From Bacillus sp. 2205SS5-2 (GTDB lineage Bacteria; Bacillota; Bacilli; Bacillales; Bacillaceae_K), in NCBI RefSeq assembly GCF_037024155.1, contig NZ_JAYKTS010000002.1, positions 62,001 to 126,000 on the forward strand: DNA of 64,000 nt, written 5' to 3'. A model generated the notes under the pieces. That model saw only the letters and a program-made list of their open reading frames with translations. It was not told the origin of the DNA and searched no databases. A program made the translations under genes and the position numbers. Numbering within the stretch: the stretch's first letter is position 1; each line of letters begins with the position of its first letter. This document shows positions 1 to 8,593 of the stretch, one piece after another.

Positions 1-1802
1 AAGGTATTAATATATTAAAAAAATCTGACCATGCTTCAAAACTATTAAACAACAATTTTGAAAGCCTTCAGAAAAAAATAAATGAATTGAAAGTAACAAG
101 AACTCAATCTTCAAAATCATTAGGTGAATTCGAGGAGAAGTTAAAAGAAGTTCAATCGAAGAGTAATATTTTCTCATCTCTTAAAACACTTATTAACAAA
201 AATGATTTATTGATTAATGAAAAATTTTGGGATCAATTATACAGAGAAAAACAGAATCTAGAAAACTTCATATCAACTTATCAAATGCTAATCCCACAAA
301 GTGAAAAAACTATTAATGTCGATCTAAATTGGTTTTATTTCATTAGAAGCAGATATAATGAACTTCAATTGGAATTAAAAGAAAAAAATTCGAGCTTAGA
401 TGAAATTCAAAGAGTTAAAGAGAAGGTCTCTACACTGAATAGTGAGTATCAAAAAGCTCTATCACAAGTTAAAAAATTGTTGATTGAAAATCCTGATATA
501 GACAAATGTCCAGTCTGCTTAAATGAAGACTTTTCTTACATCAATATAACTAATGAGTGGGAACCTAATTCAAGTGTTTCAGATAAAATACTGAGTATAA
601 TTGATGCTACTTCGTCTTCAGGGAATGAAGAAATAAATGACTTGTCTGAAAAAGAAAACGGAATTATTGAAGAAGTAAAGTTACTACAAGGTTTGTTACA
701 AAAAGAAGTGATAAATAAACTAATTACAAAACTAGATAAAATCAGAAATGAATATACTTCCTTATATAGCCGAACAGAAGAACAAATCAATAAGAAAATC
801 GAGGAATATGAAGGTATTGTAAATAAGCAGCAGAAAGAATTAGATAAAGCTTCAAGTAAATTAAATAAGCTTGATGAATCTTTTAAAATCTTGTTTGGTG
901 CAAGAGAATTAAAAACAAATCTAGTATCAAATGAACTCAAAGCATTCATTAAAACTAAAGATGATTGGTTTAAAATGAACGCCGAAAAGTATGTAATATT
1001 AAATGATATAGACAGTATATCAGATATGGAAAATGAGATATCCATTCTTAAAGAGGAAAGAATTAATGAATTTTCTGAGGAACAATTAACAAAACAAATA
1101 AAAAAGATTAATGATAAAGATAATTTTATCATGGAAGTTTTATCTGTTATTAAGGAAATGTTAAAGCTTAAACTTCCAGTTGAGTATGAATCGTCGTTAA
1201 AAGAATTCGATCAGTTAGATAACAAAATATTAGAATTGTCTAATAAAAGAAAAATAGTTGAAGAGTACCGTGAAGAAGTAAGTGATCTTCATGGTAAATT
1301 GCTTGGTCAACAAAGGCGTGTTGTAAAGGAGAGATTAGAAAAACATCCAATTATCAGCTGGGTATATGAGACTATTAATCCACATCCTTTCCATAAAAAA
1401 TTGCATATTACTAATACTGAAAGAGGAACAAATTTTATTGGAGAAACTCAATTAGACGATAAAATTGAATTATACTTAGATCAAATGTTCAGTGCAGCCC
1501 AATTAAATATTCTTGCATTAAGCATTTTTCTGGGATTAGGACTTACACAACGATACAGTAGTCTAAATCAATTGTTTCTAGATGATCCAATTCAAAGCAT
1601 GGATGATGTAAATATACTTGCTTTAATTGACGTTATTAGAGCTATTATGGATTCAAGGTATAATGACAAACACATTGTAATCTCAACACATAATGAAGAC
1701 TTTGCACAGTTGGTCTCTATTAAGATGAGGAATAGAGGCGTAGTTCAGTATAATATAACAGGTTATACAGAAGAAGGACCGAAAATAGTAAAAATAACAT
1801 AA
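1..1802 (+). CDS. Rad50/SMC-like AAA ATPase, C-terminal part (5' truncated by window)
   Basis: The reading frame is open from base 3, so the TTG at 87 is only an internal codon and the gene begins outside the window. The visible roughly 600 residues are largely charged coiled coil. Numbering from 87, a CxxC pair (CPVC, 141-144) sits between coiled-coil stretches like a Rad50 zinc hook. An ABC signature-like FSAAQLN lies near 468, and a Walker B LFLDDP near 496-501 is followed by an ISTHNEDF switch-like segment. The Walker A should lie upstream, off-window. Such proteins tether or translocate on DNA, and many act in phage defence or DNA repair (family knowledge). Only 43 bases separate it from mod, with no terminator seen, so it probably shares a transcript with the restriction genes. 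A specific name (RloC-like, Lamassu LmuB-like or other) cannot be given without the N-terminus. Confidence 0.75.
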   Translation, partial: GINILKKSDHASKLLNNNFESLQKKINELKVTRTQSSKSLGEFEEKLKEVQSKSNIFSSLKTLINKNDLLINEKFWDQLYREKQNLENFISTYQMLIPQSEKTINVDLNWFYFIRSRYNELQLELKEKNSSLDEIQRVKEKVSTLNSEYQKALSQVKKLLIENPDIDKCPVCLNEDFSYINITNEWEPNSSVSDKILSIIDATSSSGNEEINDLSEKENGIIEEVKLLQGLLQKEVINKLITKLDKIRNEYTSLYSRTEEQINKKIEEYEGIVNKQQKELDKASSKLNKLDESFKILFGARELKTNLVSNELKAFIKTKDDWFKMNAEKYVILNDIDSISDMENEISILKEERINEFSEEQLTKQIKKINDKDNFIMEVLSVIKEMLKLKLPVEYESSLKEFDQLDNKILELSNKRKIVEEYREEVSDLHGKLLGQQRRVVKERLEKHPIISWVYETINPHPFHKKLHITNTERGTNFIGETQLDDKIELYLDQMFSAAQLNILALSIFLGLGLTQRYSSLNQLFLDDPIQSMDDVNILALIDVIRAIMDSRYNDKHIVISTHNEDFAQLVSIKMRNRGVVQYNITGYTEEGPKIVKIT

Positions 1803-1845
1803 TGATAATCTATGAATAAGTATTAAATGCTTAGGGGGATTTATA

Positions 1846-3750
1846 GTGGAGACAAAGCTGCAAAAGGAAATTTTCAAGGTGCTTTCTGACATTCCAGAAT
1901 ATTGGGAAGAAGACACCTTATTGAAAAATAAAGTAATAGAAGATCTTCGTAATTATAAATTAGAATTGGTAGAACCTCTATTAACTAATGATGTTATTAA
2001 AGAGACATATTCTGTGAGGGTGTCTAATAATTATATATTTAAAATAGATGAGTTTATTAGTATGCTAAGATATAAAAACTATTTGGAAAATAGTTACACA
2101 AAATATAGTAATGAGATTGGATTAACCACTGAAGGAAAATATCTAAAATATAATTCAGATATTGTAATAGATTTTCCACATAAAGATTGTATTCTTGAAG
2201 GCGGCATGACAAATGAAGATACAAAAAGAAGTGAGATCTACTTACATTCTATATTAGCAAAAGAAGAGATAGATACACTATTGTCTCCTAAAGTAATGAC
2301 CAATATTAAGAAATATAATAAGTATGGGATTGAAGATATAAATGAGTTTGATGAAGGGGAAAACCTTATATTAAAAGGTAATAACTTAATCGGCCTTCAT
2401 TCTCTTAAATCTAGATATGCAGGAGAGGTTAAACAAATTTTCATTGATCCACCTTATTATTTTATAGAGAAGAAAAAAGACGATACATTCGGTTATAATT
2501 CAAATTTCAAGTTATCTACATGGCTTACTTTTATGAAGAATAGGCTAGAAGTTGCGAAAGATTTGCTTTCGGAAGACGGTTCAATATGGATATCTATTGA
2601 TGATGATGGGTCACATTATTTAAAGGTACTATGTGATGGAATATTCGGCTCAAATAACTTTGTAGGAAATGTTATTTGGGAGAAAAAATTCTCACCACAA
2701 AATGATGCAACTTGGTTGTCAGACAGTCATGATCATATTTTAGTTTATGCAAAAAACAAAGAGATCTGGCGACCAAATTTACTTCCCCGAAGTGAAGAGA
2801 TGAATAGCAGATATACCAATAGTGACAACGATCCAAGGGGACCCTGGACATCTGGTGACCTATCAGTGAAAACATATAGTGCAAATACAGACTATACTAT
2901 CACTACTCCCTCAGGAAGGGAAGTCAATCCTCCCCCTGGATACTGTTGGAGAGTAACGAAAGAAAAATTAGAAGAAATGATTAATGATAAACGCATTTGG
3001 TTTGGAAAAGATGGTAATAATGTGCCCCGCATTAAACGCTTTTTAAGTGAAGTGAAAGACGGGGTTACTGCAATGACAATTTGGAAACATTCAGAAGTTG
3101 GGCACAACCAAGATGCTAAAAGAGAAGTGAATGCTTTGGATGATGTAGAGACCTTTTCAACCCCTAAACCTGAAAAATTGCTTCAACGTGTAATTCACTT
3201 AGGTTCAAACGAGGGAGATATTGTCTTGGATTTCTTTATGGGGTCAGCGACGACTCAAGCTGTGGCAATGAAGATGCAACGAAGATTTATTGGAATTGAA
3301 CAAATGGACTATATTGAAAGTGTTTCAGTTCCCCGGTTACAAAAAGTAATAGCCGGTGAACAAGGGGGTATTTCAAAGGACTTAAATTGGCAAGGTGGAG
3401 GAAGCTTTGTCTACGCAGAAATGCTACCGTTAAATCAGCATTTTGTAAAGCGTATTCAAGGTACTGAAACAGATACCCAGCTTGAACGAGTTATTTTAGA
3501 GATGTTTCATAGTGCTTTTTTTGACTATAGAGTAAATCTTGATAAATTGACAAATGAGGAAAGTGGCTTTCATGCTTTAACATTCGAAGAAAAGAAAAAA
3601 GTGTTGATTAAGAGTTTGGATGCAAATCAAATGTATTTAGGATATTCCGAGATGGAAGATGATCAATATGTTTTTTCTATAGCTGATAAAAAATTCAACC
3701 GAATGTTTTATACAGGAAAGAACTTGGTGGTGAAGAATAATGAGCAATGA
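1846..3750 (+). CDS. mod: type III restriction-modification methyltransferase subunit (Mod)
   Basis: 634 residues from a GTG start preceded by a GGGGG ribosome site at about 9 bases. It is a beta-class adenine-N6 DNA methyltransferase: the catalytic DPPYY motif is at residues 201-205, and the SAM-binding DFFMGSATT motif follows at about 462-470. The 260 residues between them hold the target-recognition region. In this family Mod recognises a short asymmetric site, methylates one strand, and is needed by Res for cleavage. The N-terminal 190 residues resemble the usual Mod lead-in. The stop overlaps the res start by 11 bases, indicating translational coupling. Recognition specificity cannot be read from sequence. 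The glycine-to-alanine variant in the FxGSGTT-type motif is common among type III Mods, so the enzyme is probably active. Confidence 0.93.
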   Translation: METKLQKEIFKVLSDIPEYWEEDTLLKNKVIEDLRNYKLELVEPLLTNDVIKETYSVRVSNNYIFKIDEFISMLRYKNYLENSYTKYSNEIGLTTEGKYLKYNSDIVIDFPHKDCILEGGMTNEDTKRSEIYLHSILAKEEIDTLLSPKVMTNIKKYNKYGIEDINEFDEGENLILKGNNLIGLHSLKSRYAGEVKQIFIDPPYYFIEKKKDDTFGYNSNFKLSTWLTFMKNRLEVAKDLLSEDGSIWISIDDDGSHYLKVLCDGIFGSNNFVGNVIWEKKFSPQNDATWLSDSHDHILVYAKNKEIWRPNLLPRSEEMNSRYTNSDNDPRGPWTSGDLSVKTYSANTDYTITTPSGREVNPPPGYCWRVTKEKLEEMINDKRIWFGKDGNNVPRIKRFLSEVKDGVTAMTIWKHSEVGHNQDAKREVNALDDVETFSTPKPEKLLQRVIHLGSNEGDIVLDFFMGSATTQAVAMKMQRRFIGIEQMDYIESVSVPRLQKVIAGEQGGISKDLNWQGGGSFVYAEMLPLNQHFVKRIQGTETDTQLERVILEMFHSAFFDYRVNLDKLTNEESGFHALTFEEKKKVLIKSLDANQMYLGYSEMEDDQYVFSIADKKFNRMFYTGKNLVVKNNEQ

Positions 3751-6319
3751 AATTCTTCATTCCCGTATAGAAAAACGCTTTAACGATATATTTGAAACGC
3801 CACCAGAAATACCTGATTATATATATTCAAATTTGAGTCATACCCTTCGCCCTTACCAGGAGGAGGCGTTGCGCCATTTTATATACACACAGCAATCAGA
3901 TGCGGCTGATTTATCTTTTAATCACCTATTGTTTCATATGGCGACTGGTTCAGGAAAAACATTGGTATTAGCTTCAACAATTCTTTACTTGTTTAAAGAA
4001 AAAGGTCATCAAAATTTTATATTCTTCGTGAACAGTGATGCCATAATAAAAAAAACTTATGATAATTTAATGAATGTATCATCGCCTAAATACCTTTTTC
4101 GGCCAGAAGGTATTGTAATTGAAGGAAATCCAGTGACAATCCAGGTTGTTGATGTATTTCCTGTTCTACCTGCAAAACATACAATTTATTTAAAGCTAAC
4201 AACGATTCAAAAACTGCATTCTGATTTAACTACTCCCCGTGAAAATGGACTTACTTATGAATCATTAAGTGAACTTGATTTAGTTTTATTAGCTGATGAA
4301 GCACATCATATCAATGCCTTAACGCGTAATGATAAAAAAAAGCTCAATACAAAAGAATTAGAAGAAAAAACATGGGAGAGCACTGTTTCAAGGTTATTAA
4401 GAAGAAACGTATCGAATAGACTAGTCGAGTACACTGCAACAATTGACCTAACAAATGATTCATTATTCCAGAAGTATCAGGATAAGATAGTTTTTCAATA
4501 TGATTTGAAAAGATTTATGGAAGACGGATATTCAAAGAACGTAGTATTACTTCGTGCTAATGAAGATGACAAACAAAAGATGTTAAATAGCCTATTACTA
4601 AGTCAGTATCGCAAATACATAGGTAAAGAACATGGTATTCATTTAAAGCCGATAATCTTATTTAAATCAAATAAAATTGCAACTTCAATTGAAGCAAATA
4701 AAATCTTCTTGTCAATGGTAGAGGAAATGACAGTAGACCACTTGAAAAGAGTTATTGATAAAGGTGCAATAGTATATCAAAACCCAGAGAGTATATGGTA
4801 TATGATGTTTAGGTATTATCAAAAAATAGATCTCAATAAGGTAGTAAATGACCTAAAATGGGAATTTACAAATGAAACTACATTGAATGCGAATGATTCT
4901 TCTTTTTTATCAGAAGGAAACGCACTATTATTGAATACTTTGGAAGATGATAATAATCCTATACGTACAATTTTTGCTGTGGCAAAACTTAATGAGGGAT
5001 GGGATGTGTTAAATTTATTTGATATTGTTAGGATAAGTGAAGGATCTGCAAGTACTAAGACAACCACTGATAGTGAGGCACAGCTTATTGGGAGAGGAGC
5101 TAGATACTATCCGTTTACTACTAAAGGGAAACAGACATATACTCGCAAGTATGATTATGTAGGAAACGAATTGAAGGTCATTGAAACACTCCATTATCAT
5201 ACTATAAATGATAGTGCTTATATTAAGAATTTAGAAAAATCCTTAGAAGCAGCTAATATTCAAGTGAAAGAAGATCAGTTCGAACGAATGGTTGCAAAAA
5301 TAAAACCTAACATTCGAAAAATGGATTTTTTTAAAAATGGGAAAATATACATTAATAAGCTTATTCCAACTTCAGCATCAGATTATCAATCTTTTACAGA
5401 TTATAACGTTTCTCAAGTATATGATATTCAATATGAAACAGCAGTCGAGTATCAATATTTATCCGGCAGTACAATGACAGCAGGCATAAAAAGACATGAG
5501 GAAAAATTATTAGTCTCAAAAAGTATGTTACAAAAGGCAATCCAACGAAATTCCTTTTACCGATATGAGAATTTAAAAAATTTTATACCAAGTATTACAA
5601 GTATGAAGCAGTTTATAGAAGGGGAAGGGTTTTTAGGTGATCTAATGATCAATCTTTCACTTCCTTCATCCCTTAAAGCAGAAGATTTAACACCAGATGA
5701 AAAACTTTCTATTGTAGAACGATTTTTAACTTATGCAGAGAAGAATATTCGTTCAAATTATTTGAAAGAACGTGGTACACCAGTTTTTGAAGGAGTCGCA
5801 TTTTCTAGTTTAGTGAATGACTACGTTGTTGAGATGAATAAAGTAAATCAGCGAGTTAGTAACGTAACACAAGTAATTCGTACAAGAAACATGAGAGACC
5901 ATGATTGGTATATTTACGACCAAGCAATTGTGAATGGTTTAGAGAGTAATCTAATAGATTTTATTAATGATTATATCGATAAACTAAGAGAACGATATAA
6001 TGAAGTATATCTGATTAGAAATGAAAGGAAAGTCAAAATTGTAGAGGTTGATGGAGTGCGGGGATTCATGCCTGATTTCCTTTTATACCTCAAGGATTCA
6101 GATTATACTTATCAGGTGTTTCTTGAACCCAAAGGAGATAACTTAAGAGAGCAAGACGAGTGGAAGCAGGAGTTTTTACTTTCCTTATCAGAAAGAGAAG
6201 AAGTGGAAGTCTTAAGTGAAAATGATCAAATCCGTTTGATTGGTATTAAATTTTACTCAGATGATAAAGAGTTAAAACAAGGTTTCCGTGAAGATTTTAA
6301 AGATAAGCTATTAAAATAA
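3740..6319 (+). CDS. res: type III restriction enzyme helicase-endonuclease subunit (Res)
   Basis: 859 residues, ATG start inside the end of mod. Domains in order: superfamily 2 helicase core with Walker A ATGSGKT (68-74), DEAH box near 186-189 and motif VI-like QLIGRGARYYPF near 450. A long middle region follows, then a C-terminal PD-(D/E)xK nuclease with PD near 777-778 and ExK (EPKGD) near 795-797. All catalytic landmarks seem present. Res associates with Mod, uses ATP to signal along DNA, and cuts when two inversely oriented unmethylated sites communicate (family knowledge). It ends 16 bases before a strong terminator, closing the ATPase-mod-res transcription unit. Confidence 0.93.
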   Translation: MSNEILHSRIEKRFNDIFETPPEIPDYIYSNLSHTLRPYQEEALRHFIYTQQSDAADLSFNHLLFHMATGSGKTLVLASTILYLFKEKGHQNFIFFVNSDAIIKKTYDNLMNVSSPKYLFRPEGIVIEGNPVTIQVVDVFPVLPAKHTIYLKLTTIQKLHSDLTTPRENGLTYESLSELDLVLLADEAHHINALTRNDKKKLNTKELEEKTWESTVSRLLRRNVSNRLVEYTATIDLTNDSLFQKYQDKIVFQYDLKRFMEDGYSKNVVLLRANEDDKQKMLNSLLLSQYRKYIGKEHGIHLKPIILFKSNKIATSIEANKIFLSMVEEMTVDHLKRVIDKGAIVYQNPESIWYMMFRYYQKIDLNKVVNDLKWEFTNETTLNANDSSFLSEGNALLLNTLEDDNNPIRTIFAVAKLNEGWDVLNLFDIVRISEGSASTKTTTDSEAQLIGRGARYYPFTTKGKQTYTRKYDYVGNELKVIETLHYHTINDSAYIKNLEKSLEAANIQVKEDQFERMVAKIKPNIRKMDFFKNGKIYINKLIPTSASDYQSFTDYNVSQVYDIQYETAVEYQYLSGSTMTAGIKRHEEKLLVSKSMLQKAIQRNSFYRYENLKNFIPSITSMKQFIEGEGFLGDLMINLSLPSSLKAEDLTPDEKLSIVERFLTYAEKNIRSNYLKERGTPVFEGVAFSSLVNDYVVEMNKVNQRVSNVTQVIRTRNMRDHDWYIYDQAIVNGLESNLIDFINDYIDKLRERYNEVYLIRNERKVKIVEVDGVRGFMPDFLLYLKDSDYTYQVFLEPKGDNLREQDEWKQEFLLSLSEREEVEVLSENDQIRLIGIKFYSDDKELKQGFREDFKDKLLK

Positions 6320-6335
6320 GAATTATTAAATAGAA

Positions 6336-6370
6336 GCAGCCAACAAAGAAATGTTGGCTGCTTTTAGTTT
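6336..6370 (+). terminator. rho-independent terminator after res
   Basis: Ten-base-pair stem GCAGCCAACA / TGTTGGCTGC (6336-6345 and 6352-6361), loop AAGAAA, then TTTTAGTTT. It lies between the convergent res and DGQHR genes. Confidence 0.85.
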
Positions 6371-6382
6371 CATTAAGAACAT

Positions 6383-7378
6383 TTAATATTCCATAAGGTT
6401 TAAAAGGTCATTCGCAAGTATCTTTGCACCATTGCCACCCTTAATATATTTTAATTCCCCATTGGATGACCAATCAATTTCAACTAGAACGTTTAATTTT
6501 TTAATGATCTTTGCTGAGTCTGGTTGATGAGATTTTTGAAGGAAATGTTCGTTAATCAATACGTTTCCAACAATGGAAATAGCCTTTAGAGAAATAATAT
6601 GTGTTAATCTAAACAATTTATTATCAGCCCATTGTGTGGGCAATAATTCTCTAACAGCATTGAAATAAAATAAAGATAGACTCAGAATTCTTTCCTTAGG
6701 TAGATCAGCTAATTTAGATTTATTAACTAACAAAAGAACAATATGATATATATTTTGAAGAGTTATGTGTTTTTCTTTATTTCTCTTTCCAATTAAAGTT
6801 CCTTTTTTGTAAAAGGGACTTTCAGGATTGGTAATTAGGTTTGTAGCCACCCAACTAATATCATCATTATCCCGATTTAAATATCTACTTAAAGATGTTC
6901 CGATTCCTTTTGCTTTTGTGTTAATGGTATCGAAAAGTTTTATTTCCTCATCTTCATCTAAGTAGTGAAAAGCGAGGAATGGAACATTCAATGTAATGTT
7001 TGTGTCTGAAACATATTCTTTAATTCCACCTAATCTATGTTGACCATCCATTAAGCTTGCCTTTTTTGTACATATTAGACGTCCATATAAAGGACGAGTC
7101 TTATCGTAATATTGAAATTCCCAATTGCCTCCGGCGTTTAGTAAAATTGGAGTATATAAAGAATCTTCTCCTAAAGACAAATATTTTGCAAAATCCTTAC
7201 AACGATTCTTATCGACGGGTCTCTGATAGCCTTTTCCTGTTGGTGAATTATAAGGTTTTGAGTAGGAAAGGTTTATTGCAGTTTGTGAAGGTAAGTTCCC
7301 CTGATAAGAAACTCTACCCCTCATTTTTGATTGTAATACATTTTCAATTACTATATTTGATGTTAAATAATTATTCAT
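6383..7378 (-). CDS. DGQHR-domain (DndB-like) protein
   Basis: 331 residues from the ATG at 7378, chosen because AGAGGAG sits just upstream; an earlier in-frame start at 7438 has no comparable ribosome site. The protein has the DGQHR signature (MDGQHRLGGIKEY), an upstream GYQRPVDKNRCKDFAKYL segment and a downstream LFDTINTKAKGIGTSL segment, the three conserved blocks of the family. The best-known member, DndB, represses the phosphorothioate DNA-modification operon; many relatives sit in defence islands with unknown roles. No dnd genes are visible, so a Dnd connection cannot be assumed. It is transcribed divergently from the XRE regulator and convergently with res. A role as regulator or effector of the neighbouring restriction operon is inference. 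Confidence 0.8.
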   Translation of the reverse strand: MNNYLTSNIVIENVLQSKMRGRVSYQGNLPSQTAINLSYSKPYNSPTGKGYQRPVDKNRCKDFAKYLSLGEDSLYTPILLNAGGNWEFQYYDKTRPLYGRLICTKKASLMDGQHRLGGIKEYVSDTNITLNVPFLAFHYLDEDEEIKLFDTINTKAKGIGTSLSRYLNRDNDDISWVATNLITNPESPFYKKGTLIGKRNKEKHITLQNIYHIVLLLVNKSKLADLPKERILSLSLFYFNAVRELLPTQWADNKLFRLTHIISLKAISIVGNVLINEHFLQKSHQPDSAKIIKKLNVLVEIDWSSNGELKYIKGGNGAKILANDLLNLMEY

Positions 7379-7422
7379 GTTGATCTCCTCTAATAAACAT
7401 AGTATTTTCAAAATCAATAATA

Positions 7423-7436
7423 GTACTTTTAAGTAC
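7423..7436. promoter_or_regulatory. inverted repeat in DGQHR/XRE divergent region
   Basis: GTACTT-TT-AAGTAC, a perfect 6-base-arm inverted repeat about 45 bases upstream of the DGQHR start. It is a plausible operator in the shared regulatory region, but nothing else supports it. Confidence 0.3.
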
Positions 7437-7478
7437 AAAAATCAAATAAAGTTATATTGTATGTATCTGTTTTGGGAG

Positions 7479-7517
7479 TTTTAACTGACCTACTCTAATT
7501 ATAGAGGTGAGTTAAAA
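7479..7517 (+). promoter_or_regulatory. imperfect palindrome covering the ribosome site of the XRE regulator
   Basis: Arms TTTTAACTGACCT (7479-7491) and AGGTGAGTTAAAA (7505-7517) match at 12 of 13 positions. A second inverted repeat, CTCTA / TAGAG, lies inside (7493-7506). The right arm contains the ribosome site and ends directly at the TTG start. It could be the operator for autorepression by the XRE protein, like the C-boxes of restriction controller genes, or an RNA hairpin that hides the ribosome site. Confidence 0.5.
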
Positions 7518-7871
7518 TTGGAAAACATAGCGAAATTCGTTGGAATGAATATTAGAGAAATTAGAAAAAAAAAGAAGCTAACCCAAGATGAGTTAGCGGA
7601 AAGATCTAAGTTGCAAACATCATTTCTAGCTGGAGTGGAAAGAGGAGAGAGAAATATTACCCTTCAGACCCTTGAAAAGATTATAGATGGACTGGAAATT
7701 AACGTAGGGACTATATTTAATTATGATTCTATAAACATTGAAGACCAATACCTAGATAAAAAAGAGGTTTTGGATTTATTAGATAATATTTTGAATTCTA
7801 AATCAGAGCAAGAAATTAAGTTAATTTACAAAATAACTAAAGAAATTTTTACCGTATATGAAGATAAGTAG
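7518..7871 (+). CDS. XRE-family regulator resembling restriction controller (C) proteins
   Basis: 117 residues from TTG with AGAGGTGAG just upstream. The N-terminal 65 residues are a Cro/C1-type helix-turn-helix: LTQDELAERSKLQTSFLAGVERGERNITLQTLEKI. The GVERGERNI segment is typical of controller proteins of restriction-modification systems, which time restriction after methylation. The remaining 50 residues are acidic and may mediate dimerisation. It is divergent from the DGQHR gene and lies beyond it from mod-res, so control of either transcript is possible. The palindrome over its own start suggests autoregulation. Assignment to the XRE family is secure; the controller role is inference. 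Confidence 0.85.
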   Translation: MENIAKFVGMNIREIRKKKKLTQDELAERSKLQTSFLAGVERGERNITLQTLEKIIDGLEINVGTIFNYDSINIEDQYLDKKEVLDLLDNILNSKSEQEIKLIYKITKEIFTVYEDK

Positions 7872-7900
7872 ATTAGAAATTCGAGAGATTTAAATTCTTC

Positions 7901-8593
7901 TCATTTAAATCTCTCCTTAAACTTATTAGAAAGTTTATTTTCATTGTTTTTATTATTGATAGAAAGTATCTTATTCTCCTTAAGAGATGTAGTTTCCTCT
8001 TCTTTAATATTTGGGTAAAAACATAAAGGGTCATTAAAAATTTCTTTCATAGCTTTTTTTGCTAATGATTTAGTGCTTTCATTGGCTTCTGATAAAATGT
8101 AATAGAATAATTCAAAAAGGAGTTGCTGCTGTTCGCTTTTTTCCTTATTTAATTTTAAAACTTTGTCTTTGTATTTTGTTATTTCTTCTTGATATAAATT
8201 ATTCTTATGTTTTAAGTTATTCTGAGTTTCCAGGCTTTTTTGTAACTGTTTTTCGATTGGCAATAATGAATTTAGCAAATCCTCTTTATTCTTATAGTCT
8301 CGGTTAATAATATTTGTAATGTTAGGTATTTGTTGTACTGTTGATTTATTCAGTTCGTGTGCAAATATTTGATTGGCTTCATCAACTTTTTTCCTTCCCA
8401 ATCTCCCACTTTTTCTCCAGAAAGAATCAGATGTGTTCTTGTCTAAGCGACCCTGATCAACTAGCTTGTTAGCAAACTGATAGATATCTCCATATTTAAT
8501 TTTTCCAGACAAGGCATTTTCGGTCTTGAAGAGATAAATTATTTCATCAACTTTTTCTTCACTAAGTTTTATTTTTCGTCCTACTTTACTCAT
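7901..8593 (-). CDS. TnpC-like coiled-coil transposition accessory protein
   Basis: 230 residues from the ATG at 8593, which overlaps the stop of the preceding recombinase gene (ATGAGTAA junction) and has GAGGG eight bases upstream. The N-terminal 90 residues are basic with a likely helix-turn-helix (FWRKSGRLGRKKVDEANQIF). Residues about 110-170 form a long coiled coil rich in K, E, Q and L. There is no catalytic recombinase motif. Its place as the last gene of the recombinase set and its coiled-coil build match TnpC of Tn554, which influences orientation and efficiency of transposition, though it is longer (Tn554 TnpC is about 125 residues). Named by position and architecture, not by clear sequence identity. 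Confidence 0.6.
   Translation of the reverse strand: MSKVGRKIKLSEEKVDEIIYLFKTENALSGKIKYGDIYQFANKLVDQGRLDKNTSDSFWRKSGRLGRKKVDEANQIFAHELNKSTVQQIPNITNIINRDYKNKEDLLNSLLPIEKQLQKSLETQNNLKHKNNLYQEEITKYKDKVLKLNKEKSEQQQLLFELFYYILSEANESTKSLAKKAMKEIFNDPLCFYPNIKEEETTSLKENKILSINNKNNENKLSNKFKERFK

Noticed and set aside
6383-7378. ParB-type partition protein
   Set aside because: The DGQHR, QRPVDKNR and FDTINTKAKG blocks fit the DndB/DGQHR family better; no ParB helix-turn-helix is seen.
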